Assembly: GCA_964441755.1 (NCBI GenBank) | Contig: CAYTVG010000001.1 | Coordinates: 372,001-436,000, forward strand | From: JAUMBM01 sp964441755 | GTDB lineage: Bacteria; Bacteroidota; Bacteroidia; Chitinophagales; Saprospiraceae | Direction of reading: 5' to 3' | Length of the DNA: 64,000 nucleotides | Part shown: positions 8,335 through 15,869 of the stretch, one piece after another | Numbering within the stretch: the stretch's first letter is position 1 | How the letters are laid out: the number at the start of each line of letters is the position of its first letter | The notes under the pieces: generated by a model | What the model saw: only the letters and a program-made list of their open reading frames with translations | Database searches by the model: none | What the model was told of the DNA's origin: nothing | Position numbers and translations under genes: made by a program

Positions 8335-9492
8335 CTATTGAACAATACCTACATAAGTACTCAGATAGGTACCTACCCGATCTTGCTGGTGGACTTCTGC
8401 CCACTCGTCCTTTTCAAATCGGACTACTGCTGTGACAAAATCCGGGAAGAAATCAATTTGTTCTGCGGCAGAACGCAGTAGTATCCTGGTTCCCGGCCGG
8501 CTGTTGGCCAGTATGAGGCGCCACTCTTCTTCCAGTGCGGGCAGGTCGTTGGCAGCCAGCCAGTCTTGGTGGTCGAGCAGGATGAAGTGGGAATAGCTGC
8601 CGGGATTTTCCTGTAAAAAGGCACTGATGGTCGTTGTATGGGTGCTGATGCAGCTGCTGCGGCTTTGTATTGTTTCAAAATGCTGCGGCAGCAGGTAGCT
8701 GGGCGCGCAGTCAGCCGTATAGTTTCCGTGAAAATACAGCTGGTAGAAATAGTTGTCGCGGATGGGCAGGCGGGTGAATACATTGCGGAGGCAGTGGCGG
8801 GCAAAGCCCGCAACGCCGTCGCGGTAGTTATTTTTAAAAAGTAATTGCTGGCTTCTCGGAACACCCAAAAGACAAAGGGTGAGATGCTGCCGAAGTGCCC
8901 AGCTTACGAGCTGGCTCAGCAATTTTTCTTCCACAGCATAATACAAAGCACGCTGCTGTTCAAGGTCCTCCGCATGGAATAGTTGCTCAACCTGACTGTA
9001 AAGTCGTGGTCTGCTGCGTAGGTATTGCGTGAGCAACCAGGCAAACAGTCCGGAAGTGCCATAGTAATAGAAGGAGCGACGCAGGCCGTCGGGGCGGAAA
9101 AAATGCAAATGTTCATCCCAATATTGCTGCGCATAAGCGGGCAATGCAGCGCGTAGCGACCTTTGGTACAGTGTGTCAATCTGTGCGTAGGTGCCTAGAC
9201 CAAACACCTGCCATAGCTGCTCGTAGGTGCCTTGTTCAAACAGGGCAAGCTTAAGCGCCAGCAGGGCATTCTGCCGCGGGTTCATGTCAACGCAATGGAT
9301 ATGCTGCGGATGGTCGAGCAGATAGTCTAATGCATTACAGCCGGCACTGGTAATCATAACAACGCGGCTGTCCGTATCAAACTGCAAGAGCTGGCGGTCA
9401 CAGCGCGGGTCTTCCCAGCACGTATTGTAAATCAACTGACTTTGATGAACGCGGCTGAATACCCAGTCGCGCAAATGGTGGACGTATTGCAC
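8335..9492 (-). CDS. btaA: BtaA: SAM:diacylglycerol 3-amino-3-carboxypropyltransferase (DUF3419)
   Basis: 385 residues. The N-terminal block LIYNTCWEDPR (20-30), the SAM-binding ITSAGCNALDYLLD (47-60) and CVDMNPRQNALLALK (67-81) are the hallmark of DUF3419/BtaA, followed by the family's YYYGTSGLFAW. BtaA moves the 3-amino-3-carboxypropyl group of S-adenosylmethionine to the sn-3 hydroxyl of diacylglycerol, giving diacylglyceryl-homoserine. It is the first gene of the btaA-btaB-plcP run. No membrane segment is evident; the enzyme would work at the inner-membrane surface. The upstream region has paired TTAACA-type hexamers at 9627-9644 and a weak -7-like CAACTTTG (minus strand, 9531-9524). In alphaproteobacteria btaA is induced by phosphate limitation; induction here is inference. 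Confidence 0.85.
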   Translation of the reverse strand: MQYVHHLRDWVFSRVHQSQLIYNTCWEDPRCDRQLLQFDTDSRVVMITSAGCNALDYLLDHPQHIHCVDMNPRQNALLALKLALFEQGTYEQLWQVFGLGTYAQIDTLYQRSLRAALPAYAQQYWDEHLHFFRPDGLRRSFYYYGTSGLFAWLLTQYLRSRPRLYSQVEQLFHAEDLEQQRALYYAVEEKLLSQLVSWALRQHLTLCLLGVPRSQQLLFKNNYRDGVAGFARHCLRNVFTRLPIRDNYFYQLYFHGNYTADCAPSYLLPQHFETIQSRSSCISTHTTTISAFLQENPGSYSHFILLDHQDWLAANDLPALEEEWRLILANSRPGTRILLRSAAEQIDFFPDFVTAVVRFEKDEWAEVHQQDRVGTYLSTYVGIVQ

Positions 9493-9626
9493 AGCAGTGT
9501 GGTTTTACTTTTACTAGTGAAGACAAAGTTGTTGCTGGCATCTAAACTGCAGATTAAAAAAATGTGATTTATAAGTTATTTATCATCAGCTAATTTGGCC
9601 GCCAATGCAGCAGATAATATAACTAT

Positions 9627-9644
9627 CTGTTAAGTTTTTGTAAA
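9627..9644 (-). promoter_or_regulatory. candidate Pho-box-like repeat upstream of btaA
   Basis: Minus strand reads TTTACAAAAACTTAACAG: hexamers TTTACA and TTAACA exactly 11 bp apart (N5 spacer), the period of PhoB/PhoP direct-repeat sites. It is in the same orientation as btaA, about 135 bp before its ATG, and resembles the motif at 6622-6638 before the TonB receptor. No matching -7 box was found at the ideal distance. Confidence 0.3.
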
Positions 9645-9694
9645 GCGTAGTCTGTTGTATACATTTATCGTAATATTGCAATAAACAAAAACCA

Positions 9695-9868
9695 ATGAAA
9701 GATACCTTTTGGCAGGGGGCAAAAGAACTTGCGGAGGTGCGTATTGACTGGCTGTCTTTGAATCGTGTCCGGGAGGCAGAAGCACGCGTACACCAGAGGA
9801 TGCGTATAGATTCTATGGGTTGCGCGGCAGGCTATGAGGCGACATCCGGGGGCATTGAAAAGAAGTGA
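9695..9868 (+). CDS. small ORF of unknown function ahead of the arsenic genes
   Basis: 57 codons, ATG to TGA, reading MKDTFWQGAKELAEVRIDW and then a helical basic/acidic stretch (RVREAEARVHQRMRI). It starts after an A-rich leader and ends 81 bp before the arsenate-reductase-like gene, on the same strand. I recognise no family; it is not an ArsR repressor (no helix-turn-helix or Cys metal motif). It may be a real small protein, a remnant, or chance. Confidence 0.3.
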   Translation: MKDTFWQGAKELAEVRIDWLSLNRVREAEARVHQRMRIDSMGCAAGYEATSGGIEKK

Positions 9869-9949
9869 AGTGTTTTGTACCGTTCAACGCTACAGAAACA
9901 TGATACCTTGGTTTACATAGAGAACAAATATTCATAAACATCAACGATA

Positions 9950-10576
9950 ATGGAAGTAACGATACTAAAAGCGATCCAAAGCACAATAAGTGACTGGAGA
10001 GGCTACCAACCAGCTGCAGATCGCGTGTCTATGCTGGAAGCTATCCGCGTGTATGCACAGGCAAGGCTGGACGAGGGCAAAATTATCCGGCTTCATTTTA
10101 TTTGTACGCACAACTCCCGGCGAAGCCAGCTGTCGCAAGTCTGGGGGCAATTGGCGGCTGGTTATTATGGTATTCCTGCTACTTTTTATAGCGGAGGCGT
10201 TGAGGTGACATCCTGCAATGAGCGCACGATAGCCTCATTGCGTCGCTCGGGCTTTGAGGTCAGGCAGGAGGGCGGAGAAAATCCCTTTTATTACATAACC
10301 TATAGTGATGAAGCTTTGCCCGTTGTCTGTTTTTCAAAAAAATACGATGATCCCCTCAATCCCTCGGAGGGATTTGCTGCTATTATGACCTGCGATCACG
10401 CAGATGAGCACTGCCCCTTCATACCGGGTGCCGACGGAAGATTTCCGTTGCGATACGAAGACCCCAAGGCTTATGATAATCAGGAAGAGGAGGCTGTCCG
10501 CTATGATTTGTGCTCGCAGCAGATAGGCCGTGAATTGCTGTACTTATTTTCACAACTCCAAGCTAAACAATCATGA
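9950..10576 (+). CDS. low-molecular-weight phosphatase-like arsenate reductase
   Basis: 208 residues. The P-loop CTHNSRR (52-58, C-X5-R) directly after a hydrophobic strand (RLHFI) is the LMW protein-tyrosine-phosphatase/ArsC signature, and a HADEHCPF segment near the C-terminus adds a further Cys typical of the Bacteroidota version. Arsenate reductases of this fold convert arsenate to arsenite using Cys redox chemistry. The stop overlaps the start of the acr3 gene (ATGA), so reductase and arsenite exporter are translationally coupled, which strongly favours an arsenic role over a tyrosine phosphatase. No ArsR gene is nearby. Cytosolic. Confidence 0.8.
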   Translation: MEVTILKAIQSTISDWRGYQPAADRVSMLEAIRVYAQARLDEGKIIRLHFICTHNSRRSQLSQVWGQLAAGYYGIPATFYSGGVEVTSCNERTIASLRRSGFEVRQEGGENPFYYITYSDEALPVVCFSKKYDDPLNPSEGFAAIMTCDHADEHCPFIPGADGRFPLRYEDPKAYDNQEEEAVRYDLCSQQIGRELLYLFSQLQAKQS

Positions 10577-11616
10577 AAAAACTGAAATTTTTGGATCGCT
10601 ACCTGACCGTCTGGATTTTTGTGGCGATGCTGTTCGGTGTGGGTATAGGTTACTTTTTTCCTGCTGTTGCTGCGTGGATAGAAACACTGCGCAGCGGAAC
10701 AACCAATATACCCATTGCAATTGGGTTGATAGTCATGATGTACCCACCACTGGCGAAAGTCAATTATGCTCTTTTACCAGGGGTGTTCAAGGACGTAAAG
10801 ATGTTGGGGCTTTCTTTGGTACTCAACTGGATTGTAGGGCCATTGCTGATGTTTTCGTTGGCTATGATTTTTTTGCAAGCGTATCCGGAGTATTTGGTGG
10901 GATTGATTCTGATAGGGCTGGCACGTTGTATAGCTATGGTGCTGGTGTGGAATGATCTGGCAGAAGGGAGCAGCGAATACGCCGCTGGTTTGGTAGCGCT
11001 CAACAGTATTTTTCAGGTTTTTGCCTATAGTTTTTACGCTTGGTTATTCATCACTAAGCTACCGCCGCTGTTTGGTTTTCCGGGTGCTATTGTAGAAATC
11101 AGTATACTGACCATAGCCAGTAGCGTGGCCATCTATCTGGGCATACCCTTTTTATTGGGCTACTTATCGAGAACTATGCTTACAAGAGTTAAAGGTGAAA
11201 AATGGTATCAGGAAGCTTTTATTGCCCGCATATCTCCCTTGACACTGATAGCGTTGCTGTTTACGATTGTCGTTATGTTTTCGCTTAAAGGAGAGGCAAT
11301 TGTGCGTATTCCGATGGATGTGGTCCGCATTGCTGTTCCGTTGTTGTTGTATTTTGTGGGGATGTTTTTTATAGGGTTTTTCGTAAGCAGGGCGCTGGGT
11401 GCTTCCTACAGCAAGAATGCATCCATTGCATTTACCGCCGCGGGGAATAACTTTGAGTTGGCTATAGCCGTTGCCATCGCTGTTTTTGGGCTCAATAGCG
11501 GGCAGGCATTTGCAGGGGTAATAGGTCCTTTGGTAGAAGTGCCTGCGTTGTTATTGTTGGTGAGGGTTTCTTTTGCTATTCGCGACAGGTGGTATGGTGG
11601 GGGGCAAAAGGCATAA
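10573..11616 (+). CDS. acr3: Acr3-family arsenite efflux permease
   Basis: 347 residues with about ten membrane segments. The Acr3 signature ARCIAMVLVWNDLA (117-130) holds the conserved Cys119 essential in characterised Acr3 proteins, and NNFELAIAVAIAVFG near the C-terminus is the second conserved block. It exports arsenite (the product of the upstream reductase) across the inner membrane using proton motive force. Start codon overlaps the reductase stop by 4 nt. With phosphate-scavenging genes just upstream, the pair would offset arsenate entering through phosphate uptake systems; that connection is inference. Confidence 0.92.
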   Translation: MKKLKFLDRYLTVWIFVAMLFGVGIGYFFPAVAAWIETLRSGTTNIPIAIGLIVMMYPPLAKVNYALLPGVFKDVKMLGLSLVLNWIVGPLLMFSLAMIFLQAYPEYLVGLILIGLARCIAMVLVWNDLAEGSSEYAAGLVALNSIFQVFAYSFYAWLFITKLPPLFGFPGAIVEISILTIASSVAIYLGIPFLLGYLSRTMLTRVKGEKWYQEAFIARISPLTLIALLFTIVVMFSLKGEAIVRIPMDVVRIAVPLLLYFVGMFFIGFFVSRALGASYSKNASIAFTAAGNNFELAIAVAIAVFGLNSGQAFAGVIGPLVEVPALLLLVRVSFAIRDRWYGGGQKA

Positions 11617-12236
11617 GCTGAGGGTGAAGGGAATTGCCGGGGGAGGTAAGACTGGCCCAACCGAGTCTATAAATTGCTGTATGAGGCAGGGCGGAATTCT
11701 ACACTCAACTTAGACAGGGTAGAATGCGAAGGGAGAGCGAATCGGCAGGACTGAAGTTCGTAACCTTCTCCTAACAATTTCTTCAACATTAATTAATGAC
11801 TGTATAAGTGAAAGGCGAGGGTATAGAGCGTAGCTTCGTGGGGCGAAATATAAGTCCATATTAGACATACTACATAAGTATACGGAAGTAGTTTTACCGT
11901 GCGGGAATCCCCCCGGCAGTCACGATGTCACCAAATTAATTGTCTGCACTTTCGTCATCTACTGATACCAATCGTTGTCTTCTTATTTTCCTTTTTTCTG
12001 GTTTATGAAATTGCCGCTCCGGGTGTTCGGGGCGGTTTTTTTTAGCGGAGTGATTGCCTGTTGGAAGGCCGGCGAAAAAATAGATGTATATACAATAAAA
12101 TTCCAAAATCACGCAACTCTGCTACGATGCAAGCGGTTATTATAGATGATATGGTGGGTGGCCGCTTAATTTTGGCACTGTCAATGCTACATAATCATCA
12201 CACACCCCTGGCGGGGCGGACAGACGCAACAAGGAG
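11617..12236. other. 620-bp gap without a gene; possible small RNA region
   Basis: No ORF of credible composition is present. The only clear element is a terminator-like hairpin with eight Ts at 12014-12043, about 400 bp after acr3, which could end an untranslated transcript. The stretch from about 11820 to 12010 is rich in short inverted repeats. No known RNA family (tmRNA, SRP, RNase P) could be matched. Confidence 0.35.
12014..12043 (+). terminator. intrinsic terminator
   Basis: Stem CCGCTCC (12014-12020) / GGGGCGG (12029-12035, one T-G pair), 8-nt loop, then eight Ts. It may end a long acr3 3' UTR or an independent small RNA. Confidence 0.65.
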
Positions 12237-13121
12237 ATGAACAGGAGAAAATTTGTAAAAACCGCAGCAGTTGCTGGTATCACAGGAAGTATGGCAAGTT
12301 TGGCAGCATTACACAAGCTCACAGCGCCGCTGGAGCACACGGCACGGATGCCGGTTCTTTTCCTTGGGCATGGCAGCCCGATGAATGCCATAGAGGAGAA
12401 TGAATTTGTGCGAGGATTTCGCGCACGGGCGGCCGAGATTCAAAAGCCAAGTGCTATACTTTGCATATCGGCGCACTGGGAGACGCGCGGCACCTATGTG
12501 ACAGCTATGGAAAAGCCCCGCACCATCCACGATTTTGGCGGGTTTCCACCGGAATTATTTGCTGTGCAGTACCCCGCAGCGGGTAGTCTGGCGCTGGCTA
12601 AGGAGACCCGGCAGCTGGTGCAGCTCGCGCAGATTGGTCTCGATCACCAGTGGGGCCTCGACCATGGGGCCTGGTCGGTGATCAAGCACCTTTATCCGCA
12701 GGCAGATGTACCCGTTATACAACTGAGTCTGGACTACACCAAGCCTCCGCAGTATCACTACGAGCTGGCGAAGCAGTTGGTGCAGTTGCGTGACAAGGGC
12801 GTCCTGATTGTTGGCAGTGGCAACATGGTACACAATCTGGGGCTGGTAGCCTGGAATCGCCTCAATGACATCGGTTATGCTTTCGACTGGGCGTTGGAGG
12901 CAGGCAGTAAAATGAAAAGCTTCATACAGGACGGCAACCATCAGGCGCTGATCAACTACAGTGCGCAGGGCGATGCCTTTCGCCTGGCCGTACCTTCCCC
13001 TGAGCACTACCTTCCCCTGCTGTACAGCCTGGCACTCAAGTGTGAGGGTGATGAAATCAGCCTTTTCAATGATGAAGCACTGGCTGGCTCACTTACCATG
13101 ACCTCCGTACAAATTGGCTAG
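12237..13121 (+). CDS. ygiD: Tat-exported LigB-family dioxygenase (4,5-DOPA dioxygenase, YgiD-like)
   Basis: 294 residues. Catalytic domain blocks are LGHGSPMNAI (H45), SAHWETRG (H80), HDFGGFP (H98) and a DHGAW segment, the Zn/Fe ligand pattern of YgiD/DODA extradiol dioxygenases, which open catechol rings such as DOPA. The N-terminus MNRRKFVKTAAVAG followed by a hydrophobic stretch is a twin-arginine signal, so the enzyme is probably folded and metallated in the cytoplasm and exported. That leader is absent from E. coli YgiD. AAGGAG abuts the ATG with no spacer, so it may not act as ribosome site. The gene stands alone between two non-coding stretches; substrate is unknown. Confidence 0.85.
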   Translation: MNRRKFVKTAAVAGITGSMASLAALHKLTAPLEHTARMPVLFLGHGSPMNAIEENEFVRGFRARAAEIQKPSAILCISAHWETRGTYVTAMEKPRTIHDFGGFPPELFAVQYPAAGSLALAKETRQLVQLAQIGLDHQWGLDHGAWSVIKHLYPQADVPVIQLSLDYTKPPQYHYELAKQLVQLRDKGVLIVGSGNMVHNLGLVAWNRLNDIGYAFDWALEAGSKMKSFIQDGNHQALINYSAQGDAFRLAVPSPEHYLPLLYSLALKCEGDEISLFNDEALAGSLTMTSVQIG

Positions 13122-13235
13122 GGCGCTGCAGGAACCACAGGCTTGCCACAGGGCTAAAAACTGGGGGAACGAGCCTGGATTCCGACGGGGGTTACTAACA
13201 TGCAAAAGTTTGTAAAGAAAAAATAAAACACTGAA

Positions 13236-13288
13236 CAGCTGCCTGTTTGCTTTGATTTTTTTACAAAGTCAAGGCAAACAGGCAGCTG
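13236..13288. terminator. first of a tandem pair of hairpins
   Basis: Perfect 15-bp arms CAGCTGCCTGTTTGC (13236-13250) / GCAAACAGGCAGCTG (13274-13288), with a T-rich loop that can extend the pairing (CTTTGA/TCAAG). It lies downstream of the dioxygenase gene and directly before a second, unrelated hairpin. Confidence 0.6.
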
Positions 13289-13290
13289 CT

Positions 13291-13334
13291 GCAAAACACT
13301 CTTTGGCGGCACATGTCTCCAAAGAGTGTTTTGC
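13291..13334. terminator. second of a tandem pair of hairpins
   Basis: Perfect 16-bp arms GCAAAACACTCTTTGG (13291-13306) / CCAAAGAGTGTTTTGC (13319-13334), 12-nt loop, no T-tract. A -7-like TAATTTTG follows at 13380-13387, before the DUF2911 gene. Confidence 0.55.
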
Positions 13335-13449
13335 AACAGGCTATTTTCAACCTTGCTGGCATGTTTAGCTGTTTTTCTGTAATTTTGGTGATAACAAATG
13401 CACGGTGACGAACCGCTTTATTGTCTAATCATCTAAAAAACATCTTACT

Positions 13450-14346
13450 ATGTGGCAGGGAGTAAGGCTTATCAGTTGGATATCGGTGCTATTTCTTGTC
13501 GGTTACTCGTCAGTGGGTTATGGTCAGGCAGATGTTGCGCTGCCGCGCATGAGTCCCTCTGCACGTGTATCTTTTTCCATTGGTTTTACGGATATTGATA
13601 TCAGTTACTCCAGCCCGGCAGTAAGAAACCGAGCGGTTTGGGGCAACATTGTACCCTACAACCAGCTATGGCGTGCCGGGGCCAATGAGGCTACGGTTAT
13701 TACGTTTAGTGAAGACGTAAAAATCAATGACCAGCTGCTCGCTGCAGGGAGTTATTCTTTTTTTGTTATTCCTCATCGCGATGGTTTTTGGACGGCCATC
13801 TTCAACAGCGATACAGACCAGTGGGGTGTCAGGCGGTATGACGAAACAAAGGATGCATTGCGGGTGAAAGCACCGGTGGATACACTCTGCGACCGGGAGG
13901 AGCGCCTTCATTACTATATCTCTGACAATTCTCTCGATCAGGGTACGTTGTGCCTCCGTTGGGAGCACAGGCAGATGTGCCTGACGATTACTACTTTTCT
14001 GGAGGAGCAACTGCGGGAAAAAATTGCAGAAACCAACAGTACGTTGTCGCTTGATAGCAGCTGGATGACGTTCGCGGAGGTAGCAGAATTTCTCTCTTCA
14101 TCGCCCAGGTATTTGGACTGGGCATTATCTTTTGCACTGGAATCAACAGCGCGTTATGACGCCTGTCGCAACTGGTGGATCAGGGCACAGATAGAGGCCC
14201 GGAAAGGGGACTATCCCACGGCGATCAAGAGCGCTACCCGTTCGCTTGACTCCGGCAGATCGACAACAGATGATGTCTTCTACAACAACCAGGAGCAAAT
14301 CATCCGGGAGCAAATTAGCGAGTGGTCGCGGCATACGAAGGGATAA
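13450..14346 (+). CDS. secreted DUF2911 protein
   Basis: 298 residues with a signal peptide (WISVLFLVGYSSVGYGQ). The block LPRMSPSARVSFSIGFTDI, then YSSPAVRNRAVWGNIVPYNQ and WRAGANEATVITFSEDV, defines DUF2911, a beta-rich domain common and often multicopy in Bacteroidota; its biochemical role is unknown. The C-terminal ~110 residues (after KIAETN) are helical and repeat-like (AEVAEFLSSSPRYLDWALSFALES), as in TPR-containing DUF2911 proteins. Probably periplasmic. A copy of the dispersed repeat begins right at the stop codon. Confidence 0.85.
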   Translation: MWQGVRLISWISVLFLVGYSSVGYGQADVALPRMSPSARVSFSIGFTDIDISYSSPAVRNRAVWGNIVPYNQLWRAGANEATVITFSEDVKINDQLLAAGSYSFFVIPHRDGFWTAIFNSDTDQWGVRRYDETKDALRVKAPVDTLCDREERLHYYISDNSLDQGTLCLRWEHRQMCLTITTFLEEQLREKIAETNSTLSLDSSWMTFAEVAEFLSSSPRYLDWALSFALESTARYDACRNWWIRAQIEARKGDYPTAIKSATRSLDSGRSTTDDVFYNNQEQIIREQISEWSRHTKG

Positions 14347-14457
14347 GAGCGTATTCGGCGTTTTTAGACGACTCAAAATGGCTTTTTACTTCGCCTAAGT
14401 TCGTTCCGTAGCAACTACGCGCCTTCAAAGGTGTGAAGCGCAGGAAAAAACGCCCCA
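14347..14457 (+). repeat. dispersed palindromic intergenic repeat, copy D (shortened)
   Basis: Starts GAGCGTATTCGGCGTTTTT, nearly identical to the left end of copy A at 20352, and ends GGAAAAAACGCC, so its ends can pair (GGCGTTTTT/AAAAACGCC). The interior keeps the CAAAGGTGTGAAG block seen as AAAAGGTGAAAG in copy A. Confidence 0.5.
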
Positions 14458-14582
14458 TTTTTGCCGCTGGCAGCTGTGCCCTGGCATGCCCGGGTGTTTT
14501 TGTAAAGTGAAAAAATCAATACCCGTAGCCGGCACTTTGTCTGTTGGCCCGGGGTACTAATAAAATATAAGAGCTTACAAAT

Positions 14583-15803
14583 ATGGCAGAAAGAACGTAT
14601 GATGTAGTTGTGTGGGGCGCATCAGGCTTCACCGGGCGGTTGGTAGCTGCCTATTTGTATCAGCAGTACGGCACGGATAAGTCTCTTCGCTGGGCGGTAG
14701 CAGGCCGAAGCCGCGAAAAGCTGACAGAAGTGCTGCAGCAGCTGGGGTGTCCGGAGGTGGCTGTGCTGATCGCAGACAGTAGCAACCTTCCTTCCCTCAA
14801 GGCGCTTAGCGGTAGTACCCGTGTTGTATGTACAACCGTAGGTCCCTATGGTCGCTACGGCGATTTGCTGGTGGAGGCCTGTGTCAGCACGGCTACGCAC
14901 TATTGTGATCTGTCAGGTGAGGTAAGCTGGATGCGGCGCATGATCGATCGTCACCACCAGTCAGCGCAGGCCGCCGGTGTCAAGATTGTCCACAGCTGCG
15001 GCTTTGACTCTGTACCATCAGATATGGGCGTATTTTTTCTGCAGCAGCAGGCGCTTGCCCGCTGGGGAGGGTATGCTGTAAAAATCAGTGGGCGCGTGAA
15101 AGCAGCTAAGGGAGGCTTCAGCGGAGGTACGTACGCCAGTATGAAGGAGCAGCTGCTTGAAGCCGCTGCAGACAAAAACATGCGCAGGCTGATGGGCAAC
15201 CCCTATGCGCTCAATCCCGACCCTGCTTATAGGGGTGACGACCGCAAGGATTTGCGGGAGGTAGTCTTCGATAAACAGGCGAAAGCATGGATAGGGCCCT
15301 TTGTCATGGCGGGCATCAATACCCGCGTAGTACGTCGCAGTCATGCATTGGCGGGTTTCCCCTACGGGCCTCATTTTTGTTACGACGAGGCTGTGATTAC
15401 GGGTAAGGGCTGGAAAGGGCGGCTTTCGGGCAACCTGATGCTGTTGGGGCTAGGGTTGGTAGCTAGTGCCCGTCCCGGCTCAATAGGGGGTAAGCTTCTC
15501 GACCGCTTCATGCCAAAGCCAGGAGAGGGGCCTAGTCCGAAGCAGCAGGAAGAGGGTTATTTTTACCTCGTTTTTTATGGAAAATCGGCTGATGGCCGGT
15601 GGCTGCGCGTAGATGTGAAGGGAAAAAGAGACCCGGGCTACGGGGCCACTTCGCGCATGCTGGCGGAGGCGGCGGTGAGTCTGGCACAAGATGAACACCT
15701 GCCACAGGTTGCGGGCGTGCTGACGCCCGCCATAGCTTTTGGCGAGGCGCTCATTGAGCGGCTGGAGCGTCATGCAGATATACGGTTTTCTGTTCGCGAG
15801 TAG
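14583..15803 (+). CDS. saccharopine dehydrogenase-like / trans-acting enoyl reductase family protein
   Basis: 406 residues. The N-terminus YDVVVWGASGFTGRLVAAYL is a Rossmann NAD(P) loop (GASGFTG), followed by VAGRSREKL and the VGPYGRYGDLLVEAC block of the saccharopine dehydrogenase / trans-acting enoyl reductase family; HSCGFDSVPSDMGV is also diagnostic. Members act on lipid or amino acid intermediates; mycobacterial ones serve phthiocerol lipid synthesis. No partner polyketide genes are present, so the substrate is open. Length fits the family. The next gene follows by 66 bp on the same strand. Confidence 0.82.
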   Translation: MAERTYDVVVWGASGFTGRLVAAYLYQQYGTDKSLRWAVAGRSREKLTEVLQQLGCPEVAVLIADSSNLPSLKALSGSTRVVCTTVGPYGRYGDLLVEACVSTATHYCDLSGEVSWMRRMIDRHHQSAQAAGVKIVHSCGFDSVPSDMGVFFLQQQALARWGGYAVKISGRVKAAKGGFSGGTYASMKEQLLEAAADKNMRRLMGNPYALNPDPAYRGDDRKDLREVVFDKQAKAWIGPFVMAGINTRVVRRSHALAGFPYGPHFCYDEAVITGKGWKGRLSGNLMLLGLGLVASARPGSIGGKLLDRFMPKPGEGPSPKQQEEGYFYLVFYGKSADGRWLRVDVKGKRDPGYGATSRMLAEAAVSLAQDEHLPQVAGVLTPAIAFGEALIERLERHADIRFSVRE

Positions 15804-15869
15804 CGAAGGTAAAGGCAAATTGCTTTCGTGTGAGGGTTGCCGGTTTTTTAAATACCTATCTAATCTGTT

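Noticed and set aside
8315..8404. Longer N-terminus for the BtaB-like gene
   Set aside because: Would overlap the btaA end by 70 nt and adds Arg/Cys-rich sequence absent from the family; ATG at 8314 fits.
11820..12043. 6S RNA or other known RNA family
   Set aside because: Could not match conserved core sequences or a closed terminal stem by eye; kept only as a possible unnamed RNA.
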